A stretch of DNA of 64,000 bases from Anarhynchus alexandrinus (GCA_008711295.1 VUYV01000020.1:6462328-6526327), one strand, 5' to 3'. Shown: positions 23,803-37,900, numbered from the stretch's first letter. Notes: a model not told the origin generated them from the letters alone. A program made the numbers and translations.

Positions 23803-25465
23803 ATCATAGAATCATAGAATGGTTAGAGTTGGAAGGGACCTTAAAGATCATCTAGTTCCAACCCCCCTGCCATAGGCAGGGACACCTCCCACTAGACCAG
23901 GTTGCTCAAAGCCCCATATAACCTGGCCTTGAGGACCTCCAGGGATGGGGCCTCCACAACTTCCCTGGGCAATTTGTTCCAGTGCCTCACCACCCTCAGA
24001 GTGAAAACTTTCTTCCTAATATCTAATTTAAATCTACCCTCTTCTAGTTTGAACCCATTACCCCTTGTTCTATCACTATATGCCCTTGTAAAAAGTCCCT
24101 CTTCAGCTTTCTTGTAGGCCCCTTTCAGATACTGGAAAGCTGCTATTAGGTCTCCCCAGAAACTTCTCTTCTCCATGCTGAACAACCCCAACTCTGTCAG
24201 CCTGTATTCAGAGGAGAGTGGCTTCAGCCCTCTGATCATCTTCATGGCCTTCCTCTGGACCCGCTTCAACAGGTCCACATCTTTCTTATGCTGAGGGCTC
24301 CAGAGCTGGACACAATGTTCCAGGTGTGGTCTCACAAGAGGAGAGTAGAGGGGGAGAATGACCTCCCTCAATCTGCTAGCCATGCTTCTTTTGATGCAGC
24401 CCAGGATACGGTTGGCTTTCTGGGCTGTAAGCACACTTTGCCAGCTCATGTTGAGCTTCTCACCCACCAACACCCCCAAGTCCTTCTCCTCAGGGCTGCT
24501 CTCAATCTATTCTCTGCCCAACCTGTATTTGTGCATGGGATTGCCCTGACCCATGTGCAGAACCTTGTACTTGACCTTGTTGAACTACATGAGGTTTGCA
24601 CAGGCCCACCTCTCAAGCCTCTCCAGGTCCTTCTGGATGGCATCTCTTCCCTCCAGTGTGTTGACCGCTCCACACAGCTCGGTGTCACTGGCCAACTTGC
24701 TGAGGGTGCACTCCATCCCAACATACATGTCGCCGACAAGGATGTTAAACAGCACCGGTCCCAGTACCTACCCCTGAGGAACACCACTTGTCACTGGTCA
24801 CCACTTGGACAAGGAGCCATTGACCGCAACACTTTCCGTGCAACCATCCATCCAGTTCCTTATCCACCGAGTAGTCCATTGGTGAAATCCATGTGTCTCC
24901 AATTTACAGAATCACATGTCATTCAGGACAGTGTCAAATGCTTTGCACAAGTCCGGGCAGATGACATCTGTTGCTCTCCCCTTATCCACAAGGCTGTAAC
25001 GCTGTCGTAGAAGGCCACCAAATTTGACAGGTACAATTTGCCCTTCATGAAGCCATGTTGGCTGTCACCGATCAACTCCTTATTTTCCATGTGCCTTAGC
25101 AGAGTTTCCAGGAGGATCTGCTCCATGATCTTGCTGGGCACAGAGGTGAGACTGAACAGCCTGTAGTTCCCCAGGTCTTCTTTTTTACCCCTTTTAAAAA
25201 TGGGGGTTATATTTCCCCCTTTCCAGTCAGTGGGAACGTCACCAGAGTGCCACGACTTCTCAAATATGATGGATAGTGGCTTGGCAACTTCATCTGCCAG
25301 TTCCCTCAGGACCCATGTGTGAATCTCATCAGGGCCCATGGACTTGTACACCTTCAGATTCCTCAGCTGGTCTCAAACTTGGTCTTCTCCTCCAGTGGGC
25401 GGTGCCTCATTCTTCCAGTCCCTGCCTTTGCTTTCTGCAACTTAGGAGGCGTGGTTAGAGTCCTC
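23803..25465 (-). mobile_element. CR1 LINE, 5'-truncated copy (copy B)
   Basis: The 3' end lies on the left: the tandem 'atcatagaatcatagaat' at 23803-23820 is the reverse complement of the CR1 terminal repeat, and is followed by the conserved 3' UTR block. The element reads leftwards through ORF2 to a 5' truncation near 25465 (this boundary is approximate). It is longer than copy A by roughly 450 bp of RT N-terminal sequence, including the D-L-G-N-Y-R segment at about 25165-25180. Copy B retains the block of RT sequence missing in copy A near 229 (around 25010-25035 here). Both copies have the same family-specific 3' end, and copy B is in the opposite orientation 22 kb away. Confidence 0.97.
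23892..25370 (-). pseudogene. Broken CR1 ORF2 (reverse transcriptase to C-terminus)
   Basis: The RT N-terminal segment is open from 25351 to about 25000 ([14 protein letters not shown] near its start, then [15 protein letters not shown]). A frameshift follows near 25000, after which D-L-C-K-A-F-D-T appears in another frame. An in-frame stop at 24768-24770 directly follows P-Q-G, and the catalytic box, F-A-D-D in active CR1, reads L-A-S-D at 24684-24695. The final 195 codons (24479-23892) are uninterrupted and end in the normal ORF2 stop, after L-Y-G-A-L-S-N-L-V. With a stop, a frameshift and a damaged active site it cannot encode an active enzyme. No host role is visible. Confidence 0.92.
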
Positions 25466-28400
25466 CAAGTTCTAGGGACAGCTTGGGAAAAAACAGAGAG
25501 GCTTATTTAAAGTCTAAAGAACAGATGATTGAAATTGGTATCATGGGCTGGAGGCAAGAATTGACCTCTAGATATTGAATGAAGGAGGTATGGGGTGAGA
25601 TTGTAAACAGTCTTGAAACTGATTACAGCTGGAGAAACCCGGAGAGGAATGCGAAGGCAGAAACAATATAGCTAGTGAGACCCTTAAAACAGCTTCAAGA
25701 ACTACGCCTGTCTTTGGCAAACTATAGGAAAGGATTTTACAATGTTCAAAATACAGAACCTGGGGGCATGGAGGAGTATAGCTGTGTGAGTGCACCATAT
25801 AAGGCCGTACCCCAGAGAATAACAGATCAATGCAGATACTAAAATACGCAAATAGTTACTTTGCTGCCATTTTACTAGCATTCTCTCTCCCCATTTTTGA
25901 TTGCGCTGTTGTCAAGTTATTTTCTTTGAGAAATTTCCCGCTCTCTCATGTCATGTGCCGTAGTGGGCACATCACTTCCTAAGAGTCCTCAGAGCGCTGC
26001 TCAGCAGTGGCCTCGAAGTCAGGGAGTGAGAGGGGGCTCCAGGGTACCGCGTGGACGGTAGCCACCGAGACCTGAATATGCAATAGCTAGAAAGTCAACA
26101 AGTGTCTCGTTTCCAAACCACCGTTACCCGAATATTGTGGCTCAATAGACCAAGCAGCTGTGCTTCCCTTCGGCAGCAGGAAGCTGGCAGCTGGACCTAT
26201 TTCCTCCTCCATCTCCCACTCAGGCATATTCTTAATGCAAAATCACTCCATTCGTTTTGGGGTATATCCCACAGAATTGTAATTCCAACCTCCTTAAAAT
26301 TCAGTTTAGTTCTGGTGTATGGGAACCATGCAAATGCTATTTTGGGGAGTAGAAAGTGAATTATTTTGCAGGCCTGTCTAAGGATTCCTCTTGAATATAG
26401 TTTTCCATGCAGTTAGATCTGCATTCAGCAGTAATCACTCGTGTAGGCTATGCTATAACTATTTTCTCCACATGTTGAATTTGAATGATGACTTATTGTT
26501 ATTATATACTCATGTATATTCCTCTAATTCCCAGAAGAACTAGTCGGGACAAAGTTTAGCAAATGCCGTACTAATGCATACAAAGGCAATCCCTTTCTCC
26601 AGGTCACAGAAGTGACAGAGGGGGGAAGTGAGAGACACCCAGCACGGGTAGTACCATTGCATACAGATGTTATACACATTCTCATCTTTTCCCTGGCCAT
26701 AATAGATACATGAAATTAGTGCCAACTATTCTAATCAGCCCCTTAAGACATCATTATAAGCTCCTACAGTGGCACAGTAAAGCTTTAGCTAATAGATTCA
26801 ATCTTTGTATTGGGGAAATCTGTTCTTTTCTACTATGGGAGAGGTTTGGGCTGCAGAGAGAATGAATATTTTTTAGATATCACTATGATAAAGTTTACTG
26901 CTATTCCTAGAAAAAAAGGGCAGGCAAAACTTTTGGGCACTCACTATTTATTTTTGATATGCATACAGCATCAGAGAGCCATCGGTGCTACTCTGCCTAC
27001 ACTTGGGTTTATTTCAGGTGTGGAAAAACGATACAGAGCCAAAACTTGCAGAGTGTGTTGGTTATTGAGAAATGTATAAAAGCTCTAGAAACCATCAGCA
27101 CCTCAGCAGTGGGCTTGTAATATTTGAGTGGTTGATTTCTTTCCTCCTGAAGCAAACATCCAGCTCACAAACCAGCAAACCCAGGGTGAAACACTGAAGG
27201 AGAATTAAGTACGAGTGTCTTCCTTAACAATACGGTGCTATAATTAGGACAGAGCAATAGCACCATCAAGCTCCAGCTGAACAATTGCATCCCAGGAAAT
27301 TCAACCAACAAGTATCATATTATAAACAGTCACATCTGTGTGGCAACACAGAAGTATGCACCAGTGCCATCTAGCCACTCCCCAGCGTATGTCACTTCTA
27401 GTGCTGGGATGAAACCATCATTTACCAAATTATGTGTTTTGCACGCTTGGAGAAATTCGTAAACCCTGTTATAAAAGAAATTATATATTTATGAAAAGCT
27501 TATTGTAATCAATGAACTGAGAAAAAATAATAGTGAAATATATTAGTTTAATGTTATTACATTGGCCACATAAACTGCACAGAGATAGCTGTTTACCCAA
27601 TGGCCCTGTCATCATCAAAGCTGTCCTGATGTGATGGCCAGAGAAAGTTAGAGAATCCAGCTGTCTGTGGAATAACTTTCAGAGACAAAAACCATAGAAA
27701 TTCAAGGACTTTCCATTGAACTAAGCCAAATATTAAGTACTAAAAAAGCTATTATCTCTAACTAGGGGCACTATGCGTTCTGAGAAAGCTGCAGTCGCAG
27801 AGTTACAAATATGCAGACCTCCATCCAAGCAAGAGTACTTCATGTGTCTCAGTTTGACAGTAAAGAGAGCTCAATAAAAGAAACAGGCTTCCGAGTTTAA
27901 AACTTGTATCACATCTAATATGATGGCCAGGCTAAAATGAACCATAGTTAATGAGCCTTGGAGTCTCCCAAAGTAAAACCTAAGGTCTGAGCAACCAGAA
28001 TTTTAGGAAGCTTTGCATTTCCATCAGGGCTTTGGGTTTCAGCCTTATTTCTGCACAGAATGGTCATACTATGGCCAGAAAAAACGCACATAGGAATTAC
28101 TGGATTTAGAAGAATTTTTTCTTCCTCTAGTGTTACTGGAAGTATTTTGGGAGCACTAGTGACATCCTCAGCCTGTTGAAGATAACAGGAAGTCCCCTGT
28201 GGCTTCAAAGACACTTGGATTTCACTCTTTGTAGCTAAGGAGAGATAAGGCTGGAGGAAGGGGTAATATTTTAATTAGATCAGCTGTCTGAAGTGCAGTT
28301 CTCACTGTCACTAGGTGGTGCAGCAGAGTAGCTTTACTTTGGATCAGTTGAACTAGAACTTTGGAAAATATGCTGAGGTGGGCTTTTTGCAGGCAGAACC

Positions 28401-30295
28401 CTCCAGAAAATAGGTCTTTCTCTCAGGACTATTTCTGTTTGTAGTTTGAGCACTGTGGTCTTCTCTAACACTATTTGAAGTTGAAAGAAGACGAGTGCTG
28501 CCTATGAGGACTAACCTCATATGGCTTGGTTTTAACTAGCTATGCCATAACCAGAAACATGCGACATCCCATATATTTAGAAAAGTTGAGTGGTACAGTT
28601 GAGAACAAGAGCCTGAAGTGTTACATTCATCGCAGGAAAGGTTAAAGAAAACTTGTGTGGGTGACTTGTTGGGTTCACCAAATTTCCCTCTTGAGCTGTA
28701 TAGAGGGAAGAAATCCAAGGATGATTTTAAGTATTTTGTGTGATTCAGAATGAAAAGTTTACATGACGCTAACAAGAGATGTCTTTTTCCTCCTGTTCTC
28801 TTGTTTCTTCCTTTCCTCTTCATCACCACAGGTGGGATAAAAAGCAAAGAGGGTGATGGAATCCAGTGCTGAGGTGGATCATCTAGGAGTCTTACTTAGA
28901 TGATAAATGACAAAGTTATCCCAGCAGCAGTTCAGTCCCTGTCAGCAGACAATATCTGTCTAAAATCCATGACCGACAATTTCTAGCCTGTACTTCATGT
29001 ACTTCTTGGTATAGCCCCTTCCACACAATAACAGGATATTTCTTCTGCTGCTTTATACCTAGCAGTTTTACGGCTTTAACAATAAAAATGTCTTTCTGCT
29101 TTCAGGAAAAGGCCAATTCTAAAATAACATTTGATGTGCTCTTGATAAGGGAGGCTCATCAAAACATCCAGTATTGGAGTTCAGGTTTGAATCAAAATTA
29201 TCAGATTGTCCTTATTGACTTGGACTATTGCTTGGGACCTAAATGGTCTAAGCTGGGAATACAGACAATTTTACAATATGATCTATAGTTTGAACCTATC
29301 TCAACAATAAAAAAAGACAATACTTTGAAAGGTTAATGGCAAATGTTCATCTCAGCTATGATTCTGAGAAGAACTTCATAAAATTATTTTATTTTTACTT
29401 TGCAAATAATGACAAAATTGCAATTTGGAGAACAGTATGAGAACTGTGTGGCTGTGTACTGAATTGTACCGTACTAAGATTAAAAATGTGTACTTCAGTT
29501 TTTTCCTCTAGGAGGTTTCCTGCCAGCTCTAAGACAGGATATGATTTTGGAGAGAGAGAAGTCAGATTCTTCTGCAGTCCACGCAGACATTATTTAAAAC
29601 CCTTGAGACAGAATAGCAAGAAACAGAAGTAACCATAATAAGTCTAAGTGCTAGTTCTCAAATTGCTAAGTCTTCATATAGTAGAGCTGCTTATATACCA
29701 CATTTTCATTACCTTGGTATATTCTGTAATTTGTCCTGTGAGTCGAGCACGTCAAAAGAAGGATATGGAAATTTACTGATGATGAGATGACTGGCAGCAA
29801 GCATGAAGCAAGACTCTCTCAGAGACTTAACATACCAGTTGAAGGGGTGAAACTTTTGAACTGTTACAACAGTCACAGTTTGTGTCTTATTGACTATTGA
29901 CTGAAAAACAAATGAATGCCAGAAGACGATTACTCTGGAGCTCATACTTGGGTCAAATATTCTTGTGAACTGTGTATGACTGTACAAGTGAACATCGATG
30001 CTCATTTGGGCATGCAAGAGCACATTCTTTGAGCAAAATTATACCTTGCTCAGAAAATGCAATGCAGTTAGGTATAAATGAAGATGTTAGGGTAGCAAGT
30101 GGGGTGACTACATTTTTCTGTTTATTTTCTAGAAGAAAAGAATCACATTTTGAGCAAGCCTTTTGAGTTCTGTAAAACTACAGCAGCCAGTTTGTGCTAA
30201 TAACAAAATGAGAGAAAGATTCTCAAATGACAATTCTAAATCCATGCCACTAAATCCTCCCTTATGTAAGCAATTAGGTAATTTTCAAGATTTTT
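25466..30295. other. Unique DNA, no gene recognised
   Basis: Long AT-rich stretch with only short, unrecognised open frames (longest 103 codons at 28536-28847, - strand). I see no repeats of a family I can name, no RNA gene and no exon with paired splice signals. Confidence 0.5.
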
Positions 30296-30372
30296 CTCTC
30301 TCTGTCTCTCTGTGTGTATATAAGTGTATATGTACTATACACAGACACATATGTACTTCTATATATATATTA
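30296..30372. repeat. Mixed TC/TG/TA low-complexity tract
   Basis: A tctctctgtctctctgtgtg block passes into alternating ta/tg sequence, with the near-palindrome 'gtatatgtactatacac', and ends in (TA)5. It is a compound microsatellite-like tract. Confidence 0.8.
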
Positions 30373-30855
30373 AAATACGTATCCACTTGGGGTGAAAAAA
30401 GAGGAGGACATGGGAGCGCAACTGTTCAATACAACCGGGCATCCTGAGCTGAGATCTGAGTGATGGTGTGTATTTAGTTTTTAGAGTGCAAGTGGGGGAA
30501 TAAATGAGTTTGGGATAGGAAATACAGTCCTGGCAAACCGAAGAGAATCTGATATGTTTTTTAAGGATTTTGAAACCTTGTTTTATAGACTGTTTTGTCT
30601 TTATCTGGATCCAGTTCTGCAGTGGTGAAGTGAGAAGAGGCTGAACAGGTCTGAGGATGATTGTACATGGGTATTTTGGTCAATGTCATTCTCATGTGTC
30701 ATTTTGAAACGCGAAGAAATGCTTTGGAAAGGCAGCTTGAGGAGGAAGGGAGATGCTGAGCTGTGCATCTGGGCTAGGAAGAAGAAATAAGAGTTGTTAG
30801 CAAAAGGTGTAACTGGCTGAGGATGGCTGGCATAGGATGAAGGTGGTGTCCTGGA
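30373..30855. other. Unique DNA, no feature seen
   Basis: No recognisable repeat apart from the CR1 scrap at its right end. The minus-strand 85-codon frame at 30601-30858 ends inside that scrap and has no known relatives that I can see. Confidence 0.5.
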
Positions 30856-30880
30856 CAAACCATTCTATGATTCTATGAAA
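30856..30880 (+). mobile_element. CR1 3'-terminal scrap
   Basis: The motif 'accattctatgattctatg' is the exact avian CR1 3' terminal repeat in sense orientation. The upstream sequence does not resemble the CR1 3' UTR clearly, so this is either an extremely truncated or a heavily eroded insertion. Confidence 0.7.
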
Positions 30881-33800
30881 GATTGCGTGCTTGAAGTGAC
30901 CAATTTAAATTTGTGCTTAGGGGCCCATTCAGATGTCACTGTGCTCCAGATAATATTATTAAAGGTCTCAGTCATCAGAAAGCAGAGAGAAGATGCATAT
31001 CAAAATGGAAAATTAGCATAGGCATTCACAGAATAAAGTCCACTAATCCAATCATAACTACACAATTGCTGCATTCTGTTACCTTCTGGAAAACAAGATG
31101 TGTATCCCATGAGGCAGTCGCAGAAGGCAATATTTTAAAGTAAATTCCATCACTTTGTACGTTAGAATGCTTAATTATGAGCAACCTTATATTCTAAATG
31201 TCACATTTTATCTCAGGAAATTAAAGGAGACACGTTTAAAAAAAGCAAAGGAAGGAAAAGTTTTTGAGCAATTAGTTCCATTTTACTTAAGATCCTTTAA
31301 AATGCAGAATCTCTGCTAATAAATATTATACGTGATCAGTTTTGAAGGGTTTCATTACCTTTGTTTATCATTTAAGACACATTCCTCAGCAGTTTAACCC
31401 CAAAGAAATTTTGTTTAGCGTGGTGGAGGCTGCTAGACATGGTACTAAACCAATACCACATCCACTACAACATCTTGCCATGGCAGCATTGCTCTGGGTT
31501 ACATGCTTTCCGATTTAAATTTTCGAAGTGAATTATGTTGTGCACTGTTTTTGTGAGGCTTTTCCACAGCCTAATAAGTGATCTCAGCCGCAAAAAGTTT
31601 TGCTCATATTCAGCCCTTTCTTAGTGCTGTCTCGCTGCTCCCAGCCCCATCCAACATTAACGTCATCCTTCCCTTCTGCTTGGGCGGCTCTTTAGAAGTC
31701 TGTTTGCATAGCCCTAGTTGTTGGCCCTCTTCATCGCTGACACCACCACCATCAGGGTGAAAACCTGCTAAAGCCACGAGTGTGTGAGCTGCGTAAGGTG
31801 TTGGGGAGGGCTGCTATGGGTTTGGTTGTGTTTTAAAGCTTCAGGTCACATGCAGGCTCCATGAAGGACTGCTTTCTCCCCTGGGTCATGCTCATGCTCT
31901 GCAAAAGATTGTTGCCTGGTTTCCTACCCCCGCCTCTTATGAACCACGACTCGTCAGATGAATGACAATATCCAACACCTGACACACCTGAGAGTAATGT
32001 TTTTGCTCCTCCTCCAGCTCTGCCCTTCACACCTCCAGCTTCCATCCACTTTGGGAGGAGTCGTGACAATGGCAGTCAATGGCTTCTACCACTACCTGTA
32101 ATATTTGGAATATTAACAATAATCAGTTTTGCAAGAGATAGTGAAGATGAAAAATGATACATGCTAGAGATAACCATCACTAGGATTATTATTATTTGTT
32201 AGGTATGACTCTCTGCGTTAGGGCATTTGATCCCAACATCAAGAGCTTGTCTGTCCCTGGGGCAAGAACTTAATGCTTTTGCTTTCTGAACCAACCCCTA
32301 TTTGTAATATGCCTACCCTTTATTGCAATCATTTATTTTTTCAACATTTTATGAAGTGTGCTTATTAAATGAAATGGTAAGTCTGGCACTGGCAAGTCTC
32401 TTGTGCGTTTTTTTTTTCACGTTTCCTTTCTTTTGGCAGGTCCATGAAAAGGGAGTAAGTTTCTGTGGACTGTGCATGCTTTTCCACCCTTTTTCAGGAT
32501 TTGTCACATCTCCTGGAAGGCCTTATAACTCACAAAACATGAATTTATATCCCAGCAATTTGCCAAGTCTTGTCAAATCCTAACATTTTTGTTGGCAACT
32601 ATTTGCATCTCTCGGCTGAAAGGGAGTAACTTAGATCATCCAGTCACAATGCTGTTCTCTGGATACCTTTTGATGGTCAATGTGTTAGTTTTGATACATG
32701 GTTTAATCTCTGCTTGCAAGGGGCCGCCCACTATATTTCATGTCCTCACTCAGTGAATCTTCTGCAAAGTGGACATTCTGCTTCATCAGCTGATTTTCCA
32801 GTTTTACACGTCTGCACTTGCAGTCCCACTTCTCTCTGAAGAAAAATGATCTGCGAAAAAGAAATCTTAAAAATTAAATAGAGGTAATGCTTCTTGCTTC
32901 TTTCAGATACAGATCCTTTGTTAGGGACAGTTGCTGTAAGGGAGATTATGCAATGAGCTGATGGTGTATTTATTTTTTCGGAAAATGCTTTTTCATCCTG
33001 TTTATTTTTAACTCATGCCCGTCACCTTAGTGCAACAACCATAAAACTTTGGCTCTTGGGGTGTGGAATAGGAGTCATTTAAACCTTTAGGACAGGAATA
33101 AGTTTAAAGACAAGTTATCGTTCATTATAGCCTGTTCAAGCAGCTCTGAGTGAGAGAATTTGTGATGGTTTTAAAATGCCTACGGAATAAAATAATTCTC
33201 ATCATTTGCACTGAACAGAATTAGTGGTGACAAAACCAAGAGGATGTGGGATTTCCTCAGGTAGGATCTGTGAAGACAATATTTATTGTTTTTGGTTACT
33301 AGCTCCAATAGAAGTGAGAGATTTTAATAATAAGCAGTGCAACAGATGTTAGATCGCTACGTCTAGTCCTGCCATATGCTCTTTGTTATGAGTCATTCTG
33401 GATGCCATCCATCCCCGTACCAGCGCTCGCTGGAAGCATCAATCTGCAGCAGGAAGAGTGAACCGAGGCATATGCGCAGGAACAGCTGGGGGGGTCTGCC
33501 TGTCTCCTCAGCTAGTTCAGAAGGGGGAAAGGCGAGAGCCGGGCTGCGTTTACATTCACTGCCATCTCTACATGACCTAGGCCATGCCGGGTCCCGCTTA
33601 ATTGGTACACAGCAAATGAGGAATCTACTTCTGGTAGTTATTTTTAGTCGTTCTTTGTGACATCTCGGGATAGCAGTAGAGTCCGACCTCCCTCTGAAAT
33701 GAAGCACTCTTTGCCCTTTAGCACGGCCTTGCTTAAATTCATTTCAAGCATGAATGTATTCACCAGCCTCTGTCCGTGTCATATTTTCAAGGGAAAATTA

Positions 33801-34309
33801 GGATGGTACATGGTCACACTTAGTCATACAAGGAACCCGTGGTTAAATTTGTACCCCAGATGGACTCTGTCCTTTTTTCTTCCTGTTTGAAAGCAAACAC
33901 CCTGCCTTCTCATGCACTAGTGCGGTGGGGGAGAGGAACAGATGCCAGAGGAGCTGGATGAATAGGAAGGACAGGCTGCTGCTACCTCTGAGAAGAATTA
34001 CCTCAGGAGCTCATGGGTAAGGGACAGCAAAAACAACTTTTGCTGGAAGGCAACCCTGAGTTTTTCTTTCAGTTCGTAGTAAACCTCACTAGCTGTTGCA
34101 AACCAAGCTACGCACTTGAAAATTGGGAGTTCTTTCAGCAGTGAATCCCTGCCCGATGAGAAGTGCAAACACTGAGCTGCCTCTCTGTCTCTTCTCTTCT
34201 CTCCTTACACCTCCTCCCACTCCAAGGGAAAAAAAAAAGAAAGCCTATTTTCAGCTGTGGATACATGTGTGTCTAGCTGCTCGGTGAGAATTAGTAATTG
34301 AGATGTTCA
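30881..34309. other. Unique DNA, no gene recognised
   Basis: AT-rich. A somewhat CpG-richer segment at 33400-33600 has antiparallel open frames (94 and 104 codons) without recognisable products. T run near 32409-32419. Confidence 0.5.
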
Positions 34310-34920
34310 TCTGGTCAGAGCGAGCAAATTAGCAAATCCCCGCGCACCTTTGCCGTGGGAGGGCAGAGCCGGCCGGGCATGCAGCGGGAGGTGGGCAGCC
34401 CCAGTTGTCCCCGGGACTCCGGCATTCCCGGGCACAAGAAGAAGGAAGCTGTTGTGCAGCACAGGGGAAATGGGAAGCGATTTACTTTAAAGGATTTCAT
34501 GCTTTGCTCCAGCAAAATGGCTAAAATTCTGTTCTGCTTTTGAGAGAAAAGCTCAAGATATTGCCATGGTAGCAATATTTTTGGTTGTTGAAAGTAGCTT
34601 ACCGAGGACCCGTACTGGCTTTAGTTTCTTGACATATGTCTAAACTTCAGTGAAGGCGAGGAGTCATATCTAGCTTTTTTTTTTTTTTTGGTGGCAAATC
34701 TAATTTTTACTGCCTCGCACCCCGCTGTGCTGGCTGCACTGCGTTGCAACCCGATTCCTCGAGGTGCTGAGTGGTTCTCTCCGCACCTACGCATCAGCAT
34801 GGCCTCTGCGCTCCATCCTGCGCGGTGCTTGACTGGGGAGGGCCTCTGGGGTTTCAGTGCAAGAATAACACCGTCACGTCACAGGGCTATTTACATATCG
34901 ACATACGGTCCTGGTTCTGA
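34310..34920. promoter_or_regulatory. CpG-dense patch in AT-rich surroundings
   Basis: Two sub-blocks, 34315-34440 and 34715-34915, hold roughly ten or more CpG dinucleotides each, for example cccgcgcacc, agccggccgggc, cccgggactccggc and tgcgcgg. They are separated by a normal stretch and a T run at 34676-34690. The flanks for several kb are CpG-poor. Such density can mark an unmethylated promoter or enhancer. The 81-codon frame at 34298-34543 is not a recognised protein. The patch is too small to be certain. Confidence 0.3.
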
Positions 34921-37900
34921 GCATCTTTCAGAATGATGCAGAGTACCTGTGCACCTTTAGAAGCCAGAAATGGCTCGACCCAGAGAAATATTTCTGATTA
35001 ATTTAATAGAATATGTATTATAAACATGGTGATTTTTTTTTTTCCCTAACAGATTCAGTTGTACCAAATTTTATATTAGGTTAGGGAATGTTACACTTTA
35101 ACTATTCTCTGTGTGTGTGTATTAGATTTGAAATGTTTATTTTGGTATACGATCCAGAGATTTCACCCTCTGCATCCCTGTCACACTGTGCTGAAGCCAA
35201 ACAATGAAACTCGTTCTTTTAAAGTCACAATCTCCTTAGTGTTATTTGCAGCCTAGATTTGTACTAGAAGGAACATCAGTCTCCTAAAGAGTCACCCTTT
35301 TTTTTTCACAGGCACCAAATGGGGTATTTTTCAATGAGAGGTACATTTGCAAAAGACACTTTTGCCAGAAATGCCTGTCTGTTAAAACAAGGGTTTTTTC
35401 CTATGAATAAGCAGCATTTGGAGGCAATGTTTACCAAGTCCAAGAAGTATTTTTTTGGAGAAAGACTATATAATAGCAAATGCATATGGCTTTATTACTG
35501 TAAATTAAACTGCCATTTGGGTGAGTTATTGCAAATATGCAATCCAAAGGTAAAAGCTCCTCTGGATGATTATGTATGTATGTATTTACACACTGCACTT
35601 TCGGTTCTTATTTTGGCAACTGTAGGCTGGACAGTTAATCTGGATATTTCCCACCCTGGCACTGGGATGTGTTCCCCCCTTGTGGCAATAGCACATATGG
35701 AATTTTACGAGTCTGCTCTGTCTCTTCACTAATGGGCTTCACCTTTTACCTCCAGGAGCTGCGGATCTTGATTTTAAATCCAGGGTTTACAGGTTCAGAC
35801 CTTGCAGGCAACCTAGCCAGAGGTGTTCTCATACGGGCCCAAAACCAGTAACAGAAAAGCCAAGCAAAGAATCGTGATTTTATCCTTCCACGCTGTAATT
35901 CTTCTTCCATCTTTACTGGATATCAGTATCTCTTTCCAGTTTTTGTGATAATTGGTGAATCAAAATAATTCACAAAGAGAAATGTGCTATTTCCCAGAGA
36001 CGGTGGTGTATTTAAGTGTATTTTTATGGTGGATGAGGTTTTGGTGTGTCATCTTTGAAAATATGGGCAAATGGATGATTTCTTTGATCCAACAAAAACA
36101 GCCACAGAAAGAAAAGGATGCAAAATTCAGGGTGTTGCAAGTTCACTCTCGGAGCTAAGCTGTGGTCTCTCTATTTTACTATTGCCAAGAATGCACGCCA
36201 AGTCATTGAGGTTGACCACGTTTTATTACCTCTGTTTTTGCTATTCTACCTTATTCCTGAGACAAGTGGGAAAATTGTGTCTGAAAACTGTCTTTAAACC
36301 CTGGACTTCTAGATTGTACATCTTTAATGAATACTGGACGTGTTCCACTACTGTGCGCTTTTGTCTGGGCCTCGGCTTATTAGATACTGTTTTGAAATCC
36401 ATAATTATAACCAGGTTTGTGATGGGTCACATGCCTCTGTGTACAAAAATTTCTGTCATCCTGATCGAGCTGCTATTTCAGAGGAAATCAACTAATTCAA
36501 ATCTAGTATTTGGATGCTTTTAGTTTTACTTGGTTTGGCCTTCCCTATCCAAGGTGTGAAAAATGGCAATTTCTATATTTCTGGGAAATTAATTTTCAAG
36601 GTTGACTTTGGGCCAGTAACCTGAAGTGCTAACATAGTCCATATGTCTGACTAGTAAAGGTTGACTGAAAAGTATGAAAGTTCTAGCGAGAGTCCATTTT
36701 TCCTGCTCCTTTTGGTAAATTGCAGGATTCCATTATACTGACGATAATCCATGGTTATTCACATCTGAACACTGATCCCCGGTGAAGCTGGGATGAAGGT
36801 AAAATGCGTGGAATTTGTTCTCCATAGGTGCTGCTTTTCATGCTGAGCAAAAGCTCAGTATTTATAATTCGCTCTCCTGCAGTATTTGTCATCTTTCTGC
36901 CCCTCTCTTAACATTGTAATTACCGCCCGATATTTTCTTTTTAAACCACCTCTCATTTTAATACCCGTTTTGTGTTTTCTTAAAATAAATGCTGTCACGC
37001 AGCTCTTCTACTTCCTTTATTGAGAAAACAGTAATACTCATACGATGGTGGAAAAAAATTGAGAGGGAGGGAGAGACAGAGAAAGGAAACAGAAATCATA
37101 ACCAAAAAGTTCGCACTGATTATTGAAATAGTCAGTGTTCCCTTGGGCTGTGGGGAAGGGAAAGGCGCTTTTAACAGTGTCTCGGAATATTTTTCTTCTG
37201 CACAATTCTGACTTTTCACCACAGATTCATGCTACAGTGAGAGAGGGGAAGAAAAGAAAAAGAACTCGGAGGTTTTACAGTAAGTTTTTTCATTATCTTA
37301 CCTAGTGACTTGCTAGTAACAAGTCCCGGGGAATTCTGATGTTAAGGTTTTTAAAACTACGATTCTTGATATTCCTGTGTAAAATCATTTAGCAAGGACA
37401 TTATTTTAGTACTAATGTTTTCTCTTCCTCTGCAAAAATTTCATAACTTAAAACATGTGGTGTCACAGTGACACTTTTAACGCAGAGTCATTACAATATT
37501 TAGTACCATGCTGTTACTAGTGGGAAATATTTATGTATTTGTAGAAGGCTTCAGTAAGTCTCGGTTCCAGTTTTCGGTGAGGTATTTAAAGGCAGAAAAG
37601 AGACAAATAAAGACAGTGAAAGACTTCAGTGAATAGCTTCTGTACAGTCAGGAGTGACTTCATGCAAGTATGGAGCATTTCCCTGGGCTAGAAACCCAAA
37701 TGCAATATTTTAAGAAAATCTGTCTATCAGAGACTGCTTTTTCCTTTCTGAGCAGACTCAGATTCAAATTAAACTGAAATCAGTCTTAAGGATCCTATTT
37801 ATTTCACCGGACTTTGGATTTTCTGAAGTCACTGGCAAAAATTCTTTCTAGATTTCAGAGCACATACAGGGGTGCCACTGCTGCGGTGGCGGCTGCGGAG

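Noticed and set aside
24288..25010. Plus-strand 240-codon open frame
   Set aside because: It runs antisense through CR1 copy B, whose real coding strand is minus; the frame is open by composition.
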